Source of the DNA: Oscillospiraceae bacterium
Lineage (GTDB): Bacteria > Bacillota > Clostridia > Oscillospirales > Ruminococcaceae
NCBI GenBank assembly: GCA_017545185.1
Contig: JAFWQJ010000033.1
Location: forward strand, 1-64,000
Reading direction: 5' to 3'
Length of the DNA: 64,000 nucleotides
In this document: piece by piece, positions 25,971 through 34,160 of the stretch
Position numbering within the stretch: position 1 is the first letter of the stretch
Layout of the letters: every line of letters begins with the position of its first letter
Notes under the pieces: model-generated
The model's input: the letters and a program-made list of their open reading frames with translations, nothing else
Told to the model about the DNA's origin: nothing
Database searches by the model: none
Position numbers and translations under genes: made by a program

Positions 25971-25999
25971 GGGGGAGCCCTGCGATAGAGGGCTCCCCC
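25971..25999 (-). terminator. Hairpin after the minus-strand membrane partner gene
   Basis: GGGGGAGCCCT and AGGGCTCCCCC form an 11-pair perfect stem with a 7-base loop, 24 bases past the stop at 26023. There is no U tract, so it may act as an mRNA 3' block rather than a strict terminator. Confidence 0.5.
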
Positions 26000-26022
26000 A
26001 AGCGGATGCTGCCGCTTATCTG

Positions 26023-26850
26023 TTACGGCTCATCAATGATTTCAAACAGCTTCACGCCCCCGACTGCCGATGTATATTCCTCGTACAGCGGGTCGTTATC
26101 CGGTGTCATGAAGAATGTGATCCCCTTTGCATTCTCATCGGCAAAGCGGTATTTGTCGTCCACTTCAAACGACCAGTCCGTGATCTCTGCGACCGTGTCC
26201 TTCGGCAGACTGCGCCAGTAATACAGATTCTGCGGCGGCGCATAGGAACCGGATGCCGGGTCAACCGGCACAGGGATTCCGCCGGTCAGCAGTGCAAGCT
26301 TTACATGCAGACTGCCGCTCGTTGTCAGCGTCGCGCCCGTCCAGCCGCACTGCGTAAAGTTCAGCGGGTCATCCGTCACATCGTCCAGCGGGACCGCGAA
26401 AAAGACCATGTCAATTTCATCAAAACAGTAATGATCGTCCCGGATGCAATTTGCGCGGAACTCGTCCGGCAGCTGATCCAGAAGCTCCGACAGTTCTTCG
26501 GTATTATGCACGATCCTTGCAGTGCCGCCTTCCGGAACGGGGATCCCGTCGCCCTCATAGCTCATCGCGTATTCGTATCCGCGAATACTCTGCACGGAAC
26601 CGGCAGATTCCGGACTGTATCCGACCTGCATCTGTGTATTCCGACCGACCGCAGACCGCACGACCGGCAACGCCGCAGCCAGACAGAACGCCGCCGCCAG
26701 TCCGATGCCGATGCGCCAGATACGCGGCGCATCACTGCTTTTTTCCTTCGGCAGATGCAGCGGGATCTTTGCGCTGTGCCACTGCTCAAATTCTTCGATC
26801 ATATCCGCAGGGAGCCCCTGCAATGCCGCTGTCATATCCTGCTTTTTCAT
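26023..26850 (-). CDS. Membrane partner of sigma factor, function unknown
   Basis: A 275-residue single-pass protein. About 43 cytoplasmic residues (MKKQDMTAALQGLPADMIEEFEQWH) precede a membrane segment (IGIGLAAAFCLAAALPVV), and about 205 residues lie outside. The ATG overlaps the sigma stop (ATGA), so the two are co-translated. I recognise no family in the outer domain. Position and topology suggest a regulator of the sigma factor (inference). Confidence 0.75.
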   Translation of the reverse strand: MKKQDMTAALQGLPADMIEEFEQWHSAKIPLHLPKEKSSDAPRIWRIGIGLAAAFCLAAALPVVRSAVGRNTQMQVGYSPESAGSVQSIRGYEYAMSYEGDGIPVPEGGTARIVHNTEELSELLDQLPDEFRANCIRDDHYCFDEIDMVFFAVPLDDVTDDPLNFTQCGWTGATLTTSGSLHVKLALLTGGIPVPVDPASGSYAPPQNLYYWRSLPKDTVAEITDWSFEVDDKYRFADENAKGITFFMTPDNDPLYEEYTSAVGGVKLFEIIDEP

Positions 26851-27407
26851 AGCAAGCCCTCCTTTTTTAAGTAGATCCGCAATTTTTCCTTTGTCCGTTT
26901 CAGGCTCATCTGCACCTGACCGGCTGTGACGCCGTGCTGTTCCGCGATTTCCCGGATCGGCAGCATCGCATAATACCGTGCCAGAAACACCATGCGCGCA
27001 TCCTTCGGCAATGCCCGCAGAAAACGCGTCATTGCCTCCTGCAGCGCGATCGCGCCGAGCCTGTCCTCCGGGGAATCCGATGCAGCCGGTACCGCAGCCA
27101 GCTCGTCCAGTGCTGCCGGATGCCCTGCACCGCCGCGCTTTCCTGCATTCCGTGCGGAAAGACGGTCAAGTGCCAGATTCCGCGTGATGCCCGAGAGATA
27201 TGCAGTCAGCGAGCGCGGCTGCGCGGGCGGTACAGACTGCCACAGCTTCATCATTGCGTCATTGACGCATTCGTCTGCGTCCTGTATGTCACCGAGGATC
27301 CGGTATGCCACACTGCGGCAAAGCCTGCCGTACCGGCGTTCAGCCAGCACGACCGCCTGCTCGTCGCGCGCCTGCAGCAGCCGCAGGATCGTTCCGTCCT
27401 CATTCAT
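26847..27407 (-). CDS. RNA polymerase sigma factor, ECF-like (paralogue of 42180-42737)
   Basis: A 186-residue sigma-70-family protein. Region 2: AERRYGRLCRSVAYRILGD then DADECVNDAMMKLWQSVPP; region 4: MVFLARYYAMLPIREIAEQHGVTAGQVQMSLKRTKEKL. The tail KEGLL resembles KEELL in the 42 kb sigma. The ATG follows AAAGGAGG. Overlapped by its membrane partner. Confidence 0.9.
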   Translation of the reverse strand: MNEDGTILRLLQARDEQAVVLAERRYGRLCRSVAYRILGDIQDADECVNDAMMKLWQSVPPAQPRSLTAYLSGITRNLALDRLSARNAGKRGGAGHPAALDELAAVPAASDSPEDRLGAIALQEAMTRFLRALPKDARMVFLARYYAMLPIREIAEQHGVTAGQVQMSLKRTKEKLRIYLKKEGLL

Positions 27408-27541
27408 CGGTCAGACCTCCTTTCGGGTTTGATGTTCAGGTACCTTCACTTTATTCGACGGGAAACGGGTGCAAAAACTAACGCATAGCAAAAAATACAG
27501 CTTTCCCGAATCATAAATATACCATTCTTTGTTTGCTTTTC

Positions 27542-27654
27542 CCTGATAATGTGATATAAGCGGGCAGAACCCGGCTCCGTTTTTGCTCCCATGCAGCGTC
27601 CTTCGCTATTTTTTGTATTCCTCCCATTGCAATAATCCTGATAATGTGATATAA
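27542..27654 (+). repeat. 18-base direct repeats flanking the cysS upstream module
   Basis: CCTGATAATGTGATATAA occurs at 27542-27559 and again at 27637-27654, 95 bases apart, enclosing the 74-base module. The second copy supplies the -10 box of the cysS promoter; the first may carry an older promoter (TTGCTT, 16 bases, TATAAG). Confidence 0.8.
27560..27633 (+). repeat. 74-base upstream module, copy B (before cysS)
   Basis: Gap-free match to 12985-13058. The first palindrome is weaker here (GCGGGCAGAACCCGG), but TCCGTTTTTGC, CCCATGCAGC and CTCCCATTGCAAT are identical. Confidence 0.75.
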
Positions 27655-27655
27655 T
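27627..27655 (+). promoter_or_regulatory. Promoter of cysS
   Basis: TTGCAA, 17 bases, TATAAT. The -35 box lies in the 74-base module, the -10 box in the downstream direct repeat. Transcription would begin about 20 bases before the ATG, so there is no room for a T-box leader. Confidence 0.75.
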
Positions 27656-27683
27656 AGAGGCAAATATGAAGGGAGCTGTGCTT

Positions 27684-29093
27684 ATGCTGCTTTATAATTC
27701 TCTTTCCAGACAGAAGGATGTATTCACAACGGTTGAACCGGGCAAGGTCAAAATGTATACCTGCGGCCCGACGGTCTACCATTTTGCGCACATCGGAAAC
27801 CTGCGCACCTATATCATGGAGGATGTGCTCGACAAATACCTCCGCTTCATCGGCAATGACGTTCTCCGCATCATGAACATCACCGACGTCGGTCACCTGA
27901 CCTCGGACGGCGATACCGGCGACGACAAGATGCTCAAGGGCGCAAAGCGCGAGCATAAGACCGTCATGGAGATCGCAAAGTTCTATACCGATGCGTTCTT
28001 TGCGGACTGCAAAAAGCTGAATATCAAGACGCCGGAGGTCGTGCAGCCCGCGACCGGCTGCATCGCAGAGTTCATTGACGCCGTGCAGAAGCTGCTCGAA
28101 AAGGGCTATGCCTACGAAGCAGGCGGCAATGTCTATTTCGATACCTCGAAGCTGGAGCAGTATTACCGCTTCCTCGATTTCAAGGAGGAGGATCTGGAGG
28201 TCGGCGTCCGCGAGGGCGTTGAGGGCGACACGAATAAGCGCAACAAGGCGGATTTCGTGCTCTGGTTCACCAAGTCCAAGTTTGACGATCAGGAGCTGAA
28301 ATGGGAGAGCCCGTGGGGGCTCGGCTATCCGGGCTGGCATATCGAGTGCTCCTGCATCAGCATGAAATACGCAGGCGATACGCTCGACCTGCACTGCGGC
28401 GGCATCGACAATATGTTCCCGCACCACACCAATGAGATCGCGCAGAGCGAGGCACTGATCGGCCACGAATGGTGCAAGCACTGGTTCCATGTGCATCACC
28501 TGAACGATGAGACCGGCAAGATGAGCAAATCGAAGGGCGAGTTCCTGACCGTTTCCCTGCTGGAGGAAAAGGGCTATGACCCGCTGGCCTACCGCTTCTT
28601 CTGCCTGCAGTCGCATTACCGCAAGTCGCTCGTGTTCTCGTGGGACAACATGAAGAACGCGCAGACTGCGTATAATAAGCTCGTTGCGAAGATCCGCACG
28701 CTGCTCAATGAAAAGGACGCCGTGGACGAGGCAAAGAAGGCCGAGCTCCTGAAGGCATTTACCGATGCAATGGACAACGACCTCAACACCGCGCTCGGCG
28801 TGACCGTCCTGTACGATATCCTGAAGGCGGATACGACCGCTGCGACAAAGCTCGCCTGCATCGCGGAGCTCGACAAGGTGCTCTCGCTTGACCTGATCGG
28901 TCATGCGCAGGCCGCCGCGGACGACGCCGATGCACAGGAGATCCCCGCAGAGGTGCTGGCTCTGGTCGAGCAGCGCAAGGAAGCGCGCAAGGCAAAGGAT
29001 TTTGCAAAGGCTGATGCGCTCCGCGACGAGATCGCCGCACTCGGCTGGCAGATCCGTGAAACACGGCAGGGCACCGAGATCACAAAGGCATGA
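27684..29093 (+). CDS. cysS: Cysteinyl-tRNA synthetase
   Basis: A 469-residue class I synthetase that charges tRNA-Cys. It shows the zinc Cys in MYTCGPTVYHFAHIGN (overlapping the HIGH-like motif HIGN), GWHIECSCISMKY and HCGGIDNMFPHHTNEIAQSEA (zinc ligands), and KMSKSKGEF (KMSKS). The ATG at 27684 follows GAAGGGAG by 8 bases; an upstream in-frame ATG at 27666 would put that ribosome site inside the gene. Confidence 0.98.
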   Translation: MLLYNSLSRQKDVFTTVEPGKVKMYTCGPTVYHFAHIGNLRTYIMEDVLDKYLRFIGNDVLRIMNITDVGHLTSDGDTGDDKMLKGAKREHKTVMEIAKFYTDAFFADCKKLNIKTPEVVQPATGCIAEFIDAVQKLLEKGYAYEAGGNVYFDTSKLEQYYRFLDFKEEDLEVGVREGVEGDTNKRNKADFVLWFTKSKFDDQELKWESPWGLGYPGWHIECSCISMKYAGDTLDLHCGGIDNMFPHHTNEIAQSEALIGHEWCKHWFHVHHLNDETGKMSKSKGEFLTVSLLEEKGYDPLAYRFFCLQSHYRKSLVFSWDNMKNAQTAYNKLVAKIRTLLNEKDAVDEAKKAELLKAFTDAMDNDLNTALGVTVLYDILKADTTAATKLACIAELDKVLSLDLIGHAQAAADDADAQEIPAEVLALVEQRKEARKAKDFAKADALRDEIAALGWQIRETRQGTEITKA

Positions 29094-29098
29094 TATGA

Positions 29099-29139
29099 CT
29101 GCGCCGGTCTCCGGCAAGGGTCGGGGACCGGCGCAGATT
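29099..29139 (+). terminator. Terminator after cysS
   Basis: CTGCGCCGGTC pairs with GACCGGCGCAG, followed by a weak ATTTACATT tail. Confidence 0.65.
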
Positions 29140-29146
29140 TACATTG

Positions 29147-29320
29147 TCAGTGCAGAAGATCCGCAATGCCGTCCATGACCGCACCGATCGCGTGCGCGGC
29201 CTTGACGGTCCTGCGTCTGAGCCGGTTCTTTTCGCTGCTGCCCGCACTGCTCAGCAGATAGCCTGCCATGCCTGCGGCGGCACCGATTGCCATGCCCTTT
29301 GCGATTGCCCGAAGCTGCAT
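29147..29320 (-). CDS. Small conserved-type membrane-associated protein, 57 residues
   Basis: The ATG at 29320 follows AAAGGAGCGAACGGT. MQLRAIAKGMAIGAAAGMAGYLLSSAG is a glycine/alanine hydrophobic helix, followed by KNRLRRRTVKAAHAIGAVMDGIADLL, an amphipathic basic helix. Similar short proteins are common in Clostridia; function unknown. The longer frame to 29521 overlaps trmL and is rejected. Confidence 0.75.
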   Translation of the reverse strand: MQLRAIAKGMAIGAAAGMAGYLLSSAGSSEKNRLRRRTVKAAHAIGAVMDGIADLLH

Positions 29321-29416
29321 ACCGTTCGCTCCTTTCCTCCGGAATAGGATTATCATTCCGCAGGAACGGCGCCCTATGCGGCCGGCAACGAAATCACAGA
29401 AAAAGGAAGTATCATT

Positions 29417-29965
29417 TTGCATAAGCTGCATCTTGTCCTTGTTGAGCCGCGTATTCCGCAGAATACCGGCAGCATTGCGCGCACCTGTGCGGTCACGGGC
29501 GCGGCGCTGCATCTGATCCACCCGCTCGGCTTCCGGATCGACGACGCGAAATTAAAGCGCGCCGGTCTGGATTACTGGGATAAGCTGGATATTTTTCACC
29601 ACGACAGTCTGGATGCGTTTTTTGCGGCATATCCCGCCGCAGCACCGGAGAATCCGTATTTTTACTTTACCGCAAAGACCGGCACGCTCTATACCGATGT
29701 GGTCTATCCCGAGGAGACTTTCCTGATCTTCGGGCGCGAGGACACCGGGCTGGATGACGCGATCCTTGCGGCGCATCCGGAGCGCTGCGTGCGCATCCCG
29801 ATGCGGGAGACGCTGCGCTGCCTGAATCTCTCGAACTCCGTTGCCGTTGCCGCCTATGAGGTGCTGCGGCAGCATGATTTTGCAGGACTCACCCGCGACG
29901 GCCGCTATGCAAAGGCCGGCTGGGAGCCGGATACCCCGAGAGCATACGATATCAGTCAGATCTGA
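29417..29965 (+). CDS. trmL: tRNA (cytidine(34)-2'-O)-methyltransferase, TrmL
   Basis: A 182-residue SPOUT methyltransferase acting on the wobble base of tRNA-Leu. EPRIPQNTGSIARTC is the family start, and IFGREDTGLD and IPMRETLRCLNLSNSVAVAAYE form the knot and SAM site. It starts at a TTG after AAAGGAAG; there is no ATG before the conserved N-terminus. It is followed 16 bases later by degV. Confidence 0.96.
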   Translation: MHKLHLVLVEPRIPQNTGSIARTCAVTGAALHLIHPLGFRIDDAKLKRAGLDYWDKLDIFHHDSLDAFFAAYPAAAPENPYFYFTAKTGTLYTDVVYPEETFLIFGREDTGLDDAILAAHPERCVRIPMRETLRCLNLSNSVAVAAYEVLRQHDFAGLTRDGRYAKAGWEPDTPRAYDISQI

Positions 29966-29981
29966 GAAAGGAACAGGAAAC

Positions 29982-30869
29982 ATGCTGAAACAAAAAATCA
30001 AGCTGATGACGGATTCCGTGAGCGATATTTCAAAGGACCGCGCCGAAACGCTCGGCATCCGGATGCTGTATCTGCCGATCACGGTCGAGGGAAAGGCACT
30101 CCGCGAGGAGCTCGACTTCACCAAGGAAGAATTTTATCAGATGATCGACAATGCAAAGGAGTATCCTTCCACGGCGCAGGTGACGCCGTTCGAGATCCTG
30201 GAGGCCTATGAGCAGACCGCTGCGGAGGGCTATACCGACTTGATCTATGTCACGATCGGCGCGGGCGGCTCGGGTACCTATGCCAATGCTGCCATGGCAA
30301 GAGAGCAGTTCTATGAGGAGCATCCGGTCTCGGAGGACCGCCTGAAGATCCATCTCGTGGACGGCAGAAACTATACGGCGACCTACGGCTATGCCGTCAC
30401 GGAGGCTGCAAAGAAGCTCGCGCGCGGCGCAAGTGTTCCGGAGCTGATCGACTATCTTGAGGACTGGACAAGCCATGCCGGACTTTATTTTGTGCCGATG
30501 ACGCTGAAATATGTCAAGCGCTCCGGCAGAGTGAGCGCGGCGGCGGCCTTTGCCGGCGAGCTGCTCGGCTTAAAGCCGTTCTGCCGGATCTGCAACTGCA
30601 AATCCAGCGTGATCCAGAAGATCCGCGGCGAGCAGAATATCATCCCGAAAATGGTCGAGGTCGTCAAGGCGGATATGCAGCCGCATTCGCCGTATCTCGT
30701 GATGCAGGGTGCCGATACCGAGATCGCAAAGGAGTTCGGCGCGGCACTGACCAAGGCGCTCGGCTATCCGCCGGCGTGCTACTGGAGCATCGGTGCGGCG
30801 ATCTGCTGCAATGCAGGCCCCCATGTGTTCGGCTTTGTCATCAAGCGCAAGGAAGCGGACACGGAGTAA
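29982..30869 (+). CDS. DegV family fatty-acid-binding protein
   Basis: A 295-residue DegV protein (FakB-like). MTDSVSDISKDRAETLGIRMLYLPI is the family N-terminus; TAQVTPFEILEAYEQ and YVTIGAGGSGTY line the lipid site. Some members present fatty acids to the kinase FakA, which is not in the window. The ATG at 29982 follows AGAAAGGAACAGG; the longer frame upstream lies in trmL. Confidence 0.93.
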   Translation: MLKQKIKLMTDSVSDISKDRAETLGIRMLYLPITVEGKALREELDFTKEEFYQMIDNAKEYPSTAQVTPFEILEAYEQTAAEGYTDLIYVTIGAGGSGTYANAAMAREQFYEEHPVSEDRLKIHLVDGRNYTATYGYAVTEAAKKLARGASVPELIDYLEDWTSHAGLYFVPMTLKYVKRSGRVSAAAAFAGELLGLKPFCRICNCKSSVIQKIRGEQNIIPKMVEVVKADMQPHSPYLVMQGADTEIAKEFGAALTKALGYPPACYWSIGAAICCNAGPHVFGFVIKRKEADTE

Positions 30870-30901
30870 ACAGCACACCGGAAATGAACGGATAAACACA
30901 G

Positions 30902-30942
30902 AAAAGGACGCTGATGCTTTGATCGGCGTCCTTTTGTTTTGC
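30902..30942 (+). terminator. Terminator after degV (GCTGA/TCGGC type)
   Basis: AAAAGGACGCTGA pairs with TCGGCGTCCTTTT, loop of 8 bases, T tract in plus direction. The A-rich 5' flank may also serve the converging PAP2 gene. Confidence 0.88.
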
Positions 30943-30966
30943 TTTTGAAGATATCGCAGCTGCCGG

Positions 30967-31605
30967 TTATTTCGCGCCTCTGCAGCCGTCCCACGGCTTG
31001 TTGCGGAACAGCTTATTGCAGATCGCGAGTGCGAGAAACGCATACGCGACGCCGCTGATGAGGCCGCCGACGATATCGGTCGGATAGTGCACATAGAGAT
31101 ACATGCGGGAGAATGCAATCAGCGCAGCGAGACAGAGCGCGGGGATGCCCCATTTCCGGCTCCACATGCAGATCGAGGTCGCCGCAGCGAAGGAAGCCTG
31201 CGTGTGTCCGGACGGGAACGCAAAGTCTGTCGGCGGCTTGACCAACAGCTGCATGACCGTTCTGCCCTCCGGAATGACCGTGGTGCCGTCGTGTACGGAA
31301 ATGCGGGATGCGAGATCGGTCACGGCGAGCCTTGCCAGCGGATTGCCGTTTTCCAGCCAGAACGGGCGCGGTCTGGCGATCACGTTCTTGAGGATCAGGT
31401 TGCCGCCGATCACGCCGAACAGCAGTGCCAGCGCACCGACATGCGCATATTTCCGCGTTCGCTTCGGGATAAACATCAGCAGGATCACGATGATCCAGAA
31501 GACGCCGCCGTCTCCTAATTTCGTGATCATCGGCATGATGCGGTCCATGAGCGGAACGCGGAACATGTCCTGAATCCCGTTCAGAAATTCAAATTCCCAA
31601 TTCAT
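30967..31605 (-). CDS. PAP2-family membrane phosphatase
   Basis: A 212-residue polytopic lipid phosphatase, perhaps of undecaprenyl diphosphate or phosphatidylglycerol phosphate. All three motifs are present: KNVIARPRP, PSGHT, and SRMYLYVHYPTDI. Five or six membrane segments. The ATG at 31605 is 8 bases after AAAGGA; a TTG at 31611 is too close. It has its own promoter. Confidence 0.92.
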   Translation of the reverse strand: MNWEFEFLNGIQDMFRVPLMDRIMPMITKLGDGGVFWIIVILLMFIPKRTRKYAHVGALALLFGVIGGNLILKNVIARPRPFWLENGNPLARLAVTDLASRISVHDGTTVIPEGRTVMQLLVKPPTDFAFPSGHTQASFAAATSICMWSRKWGIPALCLAALIAFSRMYLYVHYPTDIVGGLISGVAYAFLALAICNKLFRNKPWDGCRGAK

Positions 31606-31638
31606 TTTCAACGTCCTTTCAGATGAGTGTTACATCTC

Positions 31639-31667
31639 ATTATAACATATTATCCGCAAAATTTCAA
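31639..31667 (-). promoter_or_regulatory. Promoter of the PAP2 gene
   Basis: TTGAAA, 17 bases, TATAAT on the minus strand, about 35 bases before the ATG. Confidence 0.75.
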
Positions 31668-31704
31668 TGGAGAGAAATGAAAAAATACGGCTTGAATGCA
31701 CGGA

Positions 31705-31740
31705 GCAAAAACGGGCGCCGACATCCCCTGTCAGCGCCCG
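31705..31740 (-). terminator. Terminator of the pgk-tpiA-gpmI cluster (GCTGA/TCGGC type)
   Basis: On the minus strand CGGGCGCTGAC pairs with GTCGGCGCCCG, then TTTTT. The GCTGA arm comes first on the gene's own strand. Confidence 0.85.
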
Positions 31741-31762
31741 CGCTTTTAGACGTATGTCTCTT

Positions 31763-33286
31763 TTATTCCTCGATCAGCGTCTTGCCGGTCATTTCCTTCG
31801 GCTGCGGGATACCCATGAGCTGCAGCATGGTCGGTGCGAGATCAGCAAGCACGCCGCCTGCGCGAACCTTTTTGCAGTCGCTGCCGACGATAATCGCCGG
31901 GACCGGATTCGTCGTGTGTGCGGTGAACGGCGAGCCGTCATCCTCCATCATCTTGTCGGCGTTGCCGTGGTCAGCGGTGATGATGACCTTGCCGCCCTTT
32001 GCGAGGATCGCCTCGGTGACCTGTCCGACACAGTCGTCAACGGCCTCGACAGCCTGAACAGCCGCATCGAAAATGCCCGTATGTCCGACCATATCGCAGT
32101 TTGCGTAATTGAGGATGATCGCATCGAACTTATCCGCAGCGATCTCCTTGAGCACGGCCTCGGTGACCTCGTAGGCGCTCATTTCCGGCTTGAGATCGAA
32201 GGTCTCGACATCCGGCGACTGGATGAGGATGCGCTCCTCACCGTCGAACGTCTTTTCCTCGCCGCCGTTGAAGAAGAACGTAACATGCGCGTACTTCTGC
32301 GTTTCCGCGATACGGAGCTGGGTCTTGCCTGCCTTGGAGAGCACCTCGCCGAGGGTCTGGGTCAGCTCCTCGGGCGGGAATGCGACGGAAACATTCGGCA
32401 TGGTCGCGTCATACTGCGCCATGCAGACGAAGTGCACCGGGAAGAAGCCGTTTCTGCGCTCGAAGCCCTTGAATTCGGGATCGACGAAGGCACGGGTGAT
32501 CTGACGGGCACGGTCAGGGCGGAAGTTGAAGAACACAACGGAATCGCCCGCTGCGATCTTCGCGTCCTTTGCAACGACGGTCGGGAGCATGAACTCGTCG
32601 GTCACATCATTGGCGTAGGAATTTTTGATCGCCTGCACCGGATCGTCCTCCTGCACGCCCTCGCCGTAAACGAGTGCTGCATAGGCCTTCTCCACGCGGT
32701 CCCATGCGTTGTCTCTGTCCATTGCGTAGAATCTGCCGGAGATCACGCCGATCTTGCCGAGACCGATCTTCTTGAGCTCCGCGACTGCCTCCTCCATGTA
32801 CTCCGCAGCGGAGGTCGGCGGAACGTCTCTGCCGTCTAAAAATGCGTGGATATAGACCTTTTCAAGGCCGAACCGCTTTGCCATTTCCACAAGGCCGTAC
32901 ATGTGCGTGACATGGCTGTGCACGCCGCCCGGAGAGAGCAGTCCCATGAGATGCAGGGCAGTCCCCTTGTCCTTTGCATTCTGCATTGCGGCCTTCAGTG
33001 CCGGATTTTCAAAGAAGTCGCCGTCCTGAATGGACTTGGTGATCTTCACGAGCTGCTGATAGACGATGCGTCCCGCGCCCATATTCGTATGTCCGACCTC
33101 GGAATTGCCCATCTGGCCGTCCGGCAGACCGACATCCAGTCCGGAAGCGCCGATGATGTTGTTCGGGCACTCCGCGAAGTAGCGGTCAAGATTCGGGGTC
33201 TTTGCGGCCTTGATCGCGTTGCCGTATTCGCTCGGATTGATGCCGAAGCCGTCCATGATCAGCAGTGCAACAGGTGCTTTGCTCAT
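31763..33286 (-). CDS. gpmI: 2,3-bisphosphoglycerate-independent phosphoglycerate mutase
   Basis: A 507-residue Mn-dependent enzyme interconverting 3- and 2-phosphoglycerate. LLIMDGFGINP carries the first metal Asp, GQMGNSEVGHTNMGAGR the phosphorylated Ser, and FNFRPDRARQITRAF and ITADHGNADKM further active-site residues. RBS AAAAGGAGA. Last gene of the glycolytic cluster. Confidence 0.98.
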   Translation of the reverse strand: MSKAPVALLIMDGFGINPSEYGNAIKAAKTPNLDRYFAECPNNIIGASGLDVGLPDGQMGNSEVGHTNMGAGRIVYQQLVKITKSIQDGDFFENPALKAAMQNAKDKGTALHLMGLLSPGGVHSHVTHMYGLVEMAKRFGLEKVYIHAFLDGRDVPPTSAAEYMEEAVAELKKIGLGKIGVISGRFYAMDRDNAWDRVEKAYAALVYGEGVQEDDPVQAIKNSYANDVTDEFMLPTVVAKDAKIAAGDSVVFFNFRPDRARQITRAFVDPEFKGFERRNGFFPVHFVCMAQYDATMPNVSVAFPPEELTQTLGEVLSKAGKTQLRIAETQKYAHVTFFFNGGEEKTFDGEERILIQSPDVETFDLKPEMSAYEVTEAVLKEIAADKFDAIILNYANCDMVGHTGIFDAAVQAVEAVDDCVGQVTEAILAKGGKVIITADHGNADKMMEDDGSPFTAHTTNPVPAIIVGSDCKKVRAGGVLADLAPTMLQLMGIPQPKEMTGKTLIEE

Positions 33287-33423
33287 AGCTTATCTTCTCC
33301 TTTTGTAACAATACGCCTTGCGGCGGTGATTTGTGTCGGGCAGATGCCCGGTTTTATCAAGAGGCAGCGCCCCTTTGGAATCCCGTCTCCGGAATACGCA
33401 GACAGGACTGCAAAACGGTCTGC

Positions 33424-34089
33424 TTACTGTGCGGTGCCGTATTTCCGGCGGCACCAGATCATGCCTGCGGCAGCCGCAAGCATCGGGACGACCGGTGCGG
33501 AAACAAACGAAACCGCCGAGCACGCGGAACGGATCATGCTGAATGCGGCCAGTGCCTCGCTTGTCTGCGTGCGGACGACCCAGCGCGTGATCAGAAGATT
33601 GAGCGGAAGGCCGATCAGCGACGAAATGAGCGGGATCAGCAGCGTCAGGATCAGCAGCGGGACGCAGGCTTCCGTCGTCTCCGCGTTCTGCTTTTTCAGC
33701 AGCAGATAAAACAGCAAAATGATACCGAAGCTCAGCAGCGGGATCAGAAGGAACACCGGATTTCTCAGAAATGCAGCTGCTTCTGCCGGTTCCAGCGAGG
33801 AACGCATGAGCGACAGCCCGATCTTCGGGAACCGGTACATACCGATCTCCGTCGCAGTCTGCAGGGTTTTCAGAATGATCGCGATGTTCAGCAGCCGCTG
33901 AACCGAAGATTTCTGTTTCTCCATGCTGCCGCCGGATACAGCCTGCTGCGGCCGGAACGGTTCTTCCGCTCTGTTCACGGCTTCGTCCCGGTTCATCATC
34001 GGCTGAACAGAATGGATGTCTTTTTCAAAATCGGGTGCTCTGTCGGATTCAGCCTGCTGTTCCTGAAACAGTTTTTCCACTTCGTTCAT
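33424..34089 (-). CDS. Membrane protein of unknown function, 221 residues
   Basis: An acidic cytoplasmic N-terminus of about 70 residues (MNEVEKLFQEQQ...) is followed by about three membrane segments: FLLIPLLSFGIILLFYLLL, VPLLILTLLIPLISSLIGL and VSFVSAPVVPMLAAAAGMIW. The ATG at 34089 follows AAGGAGAAATC. It is set between tpiA and gpmI, 71 and 137 bases away. No family recognised. Confidence 0.78.
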   Translation of the reverse strand: MNEVEKLFQEQQAESDRAPDFEKDIHSVQPMMNRDEAVNRAEEPFRPQQAVSGGSMEKQKSSVQRLLNIAIILKTLQTATEIGMYRFPKIGLSLMRSSLEPAEAAAFLRNPVFLLIPLLSFGIILLFYLLLKKQNAETTEACVPLLILTLLIPLISSLIGLPLNLLITRWVVRTQTSEALAAFSMIRSACSAVSFVSAPVVPMLAAAAGMIWCRRKYGTAQ

Positions 34090-34160
34090 GATTTCTCCTT
34101 GTATGAGAAGCAGCCCGGTGCGCCCGGAACAGACGCACCGGAACCGCATGGGTTCAGAGA

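Noticed and set aside
27560..27683. T-box leader before cysS
   Set aside because: The promoter leaves only about 20 bases before the ATG, too short for a T-box; no specifier or antiterminator motif is seen.
27606..29117. Minus-strand open frame of 503 codons
   Set aside because: Antisense shadow of cysS.
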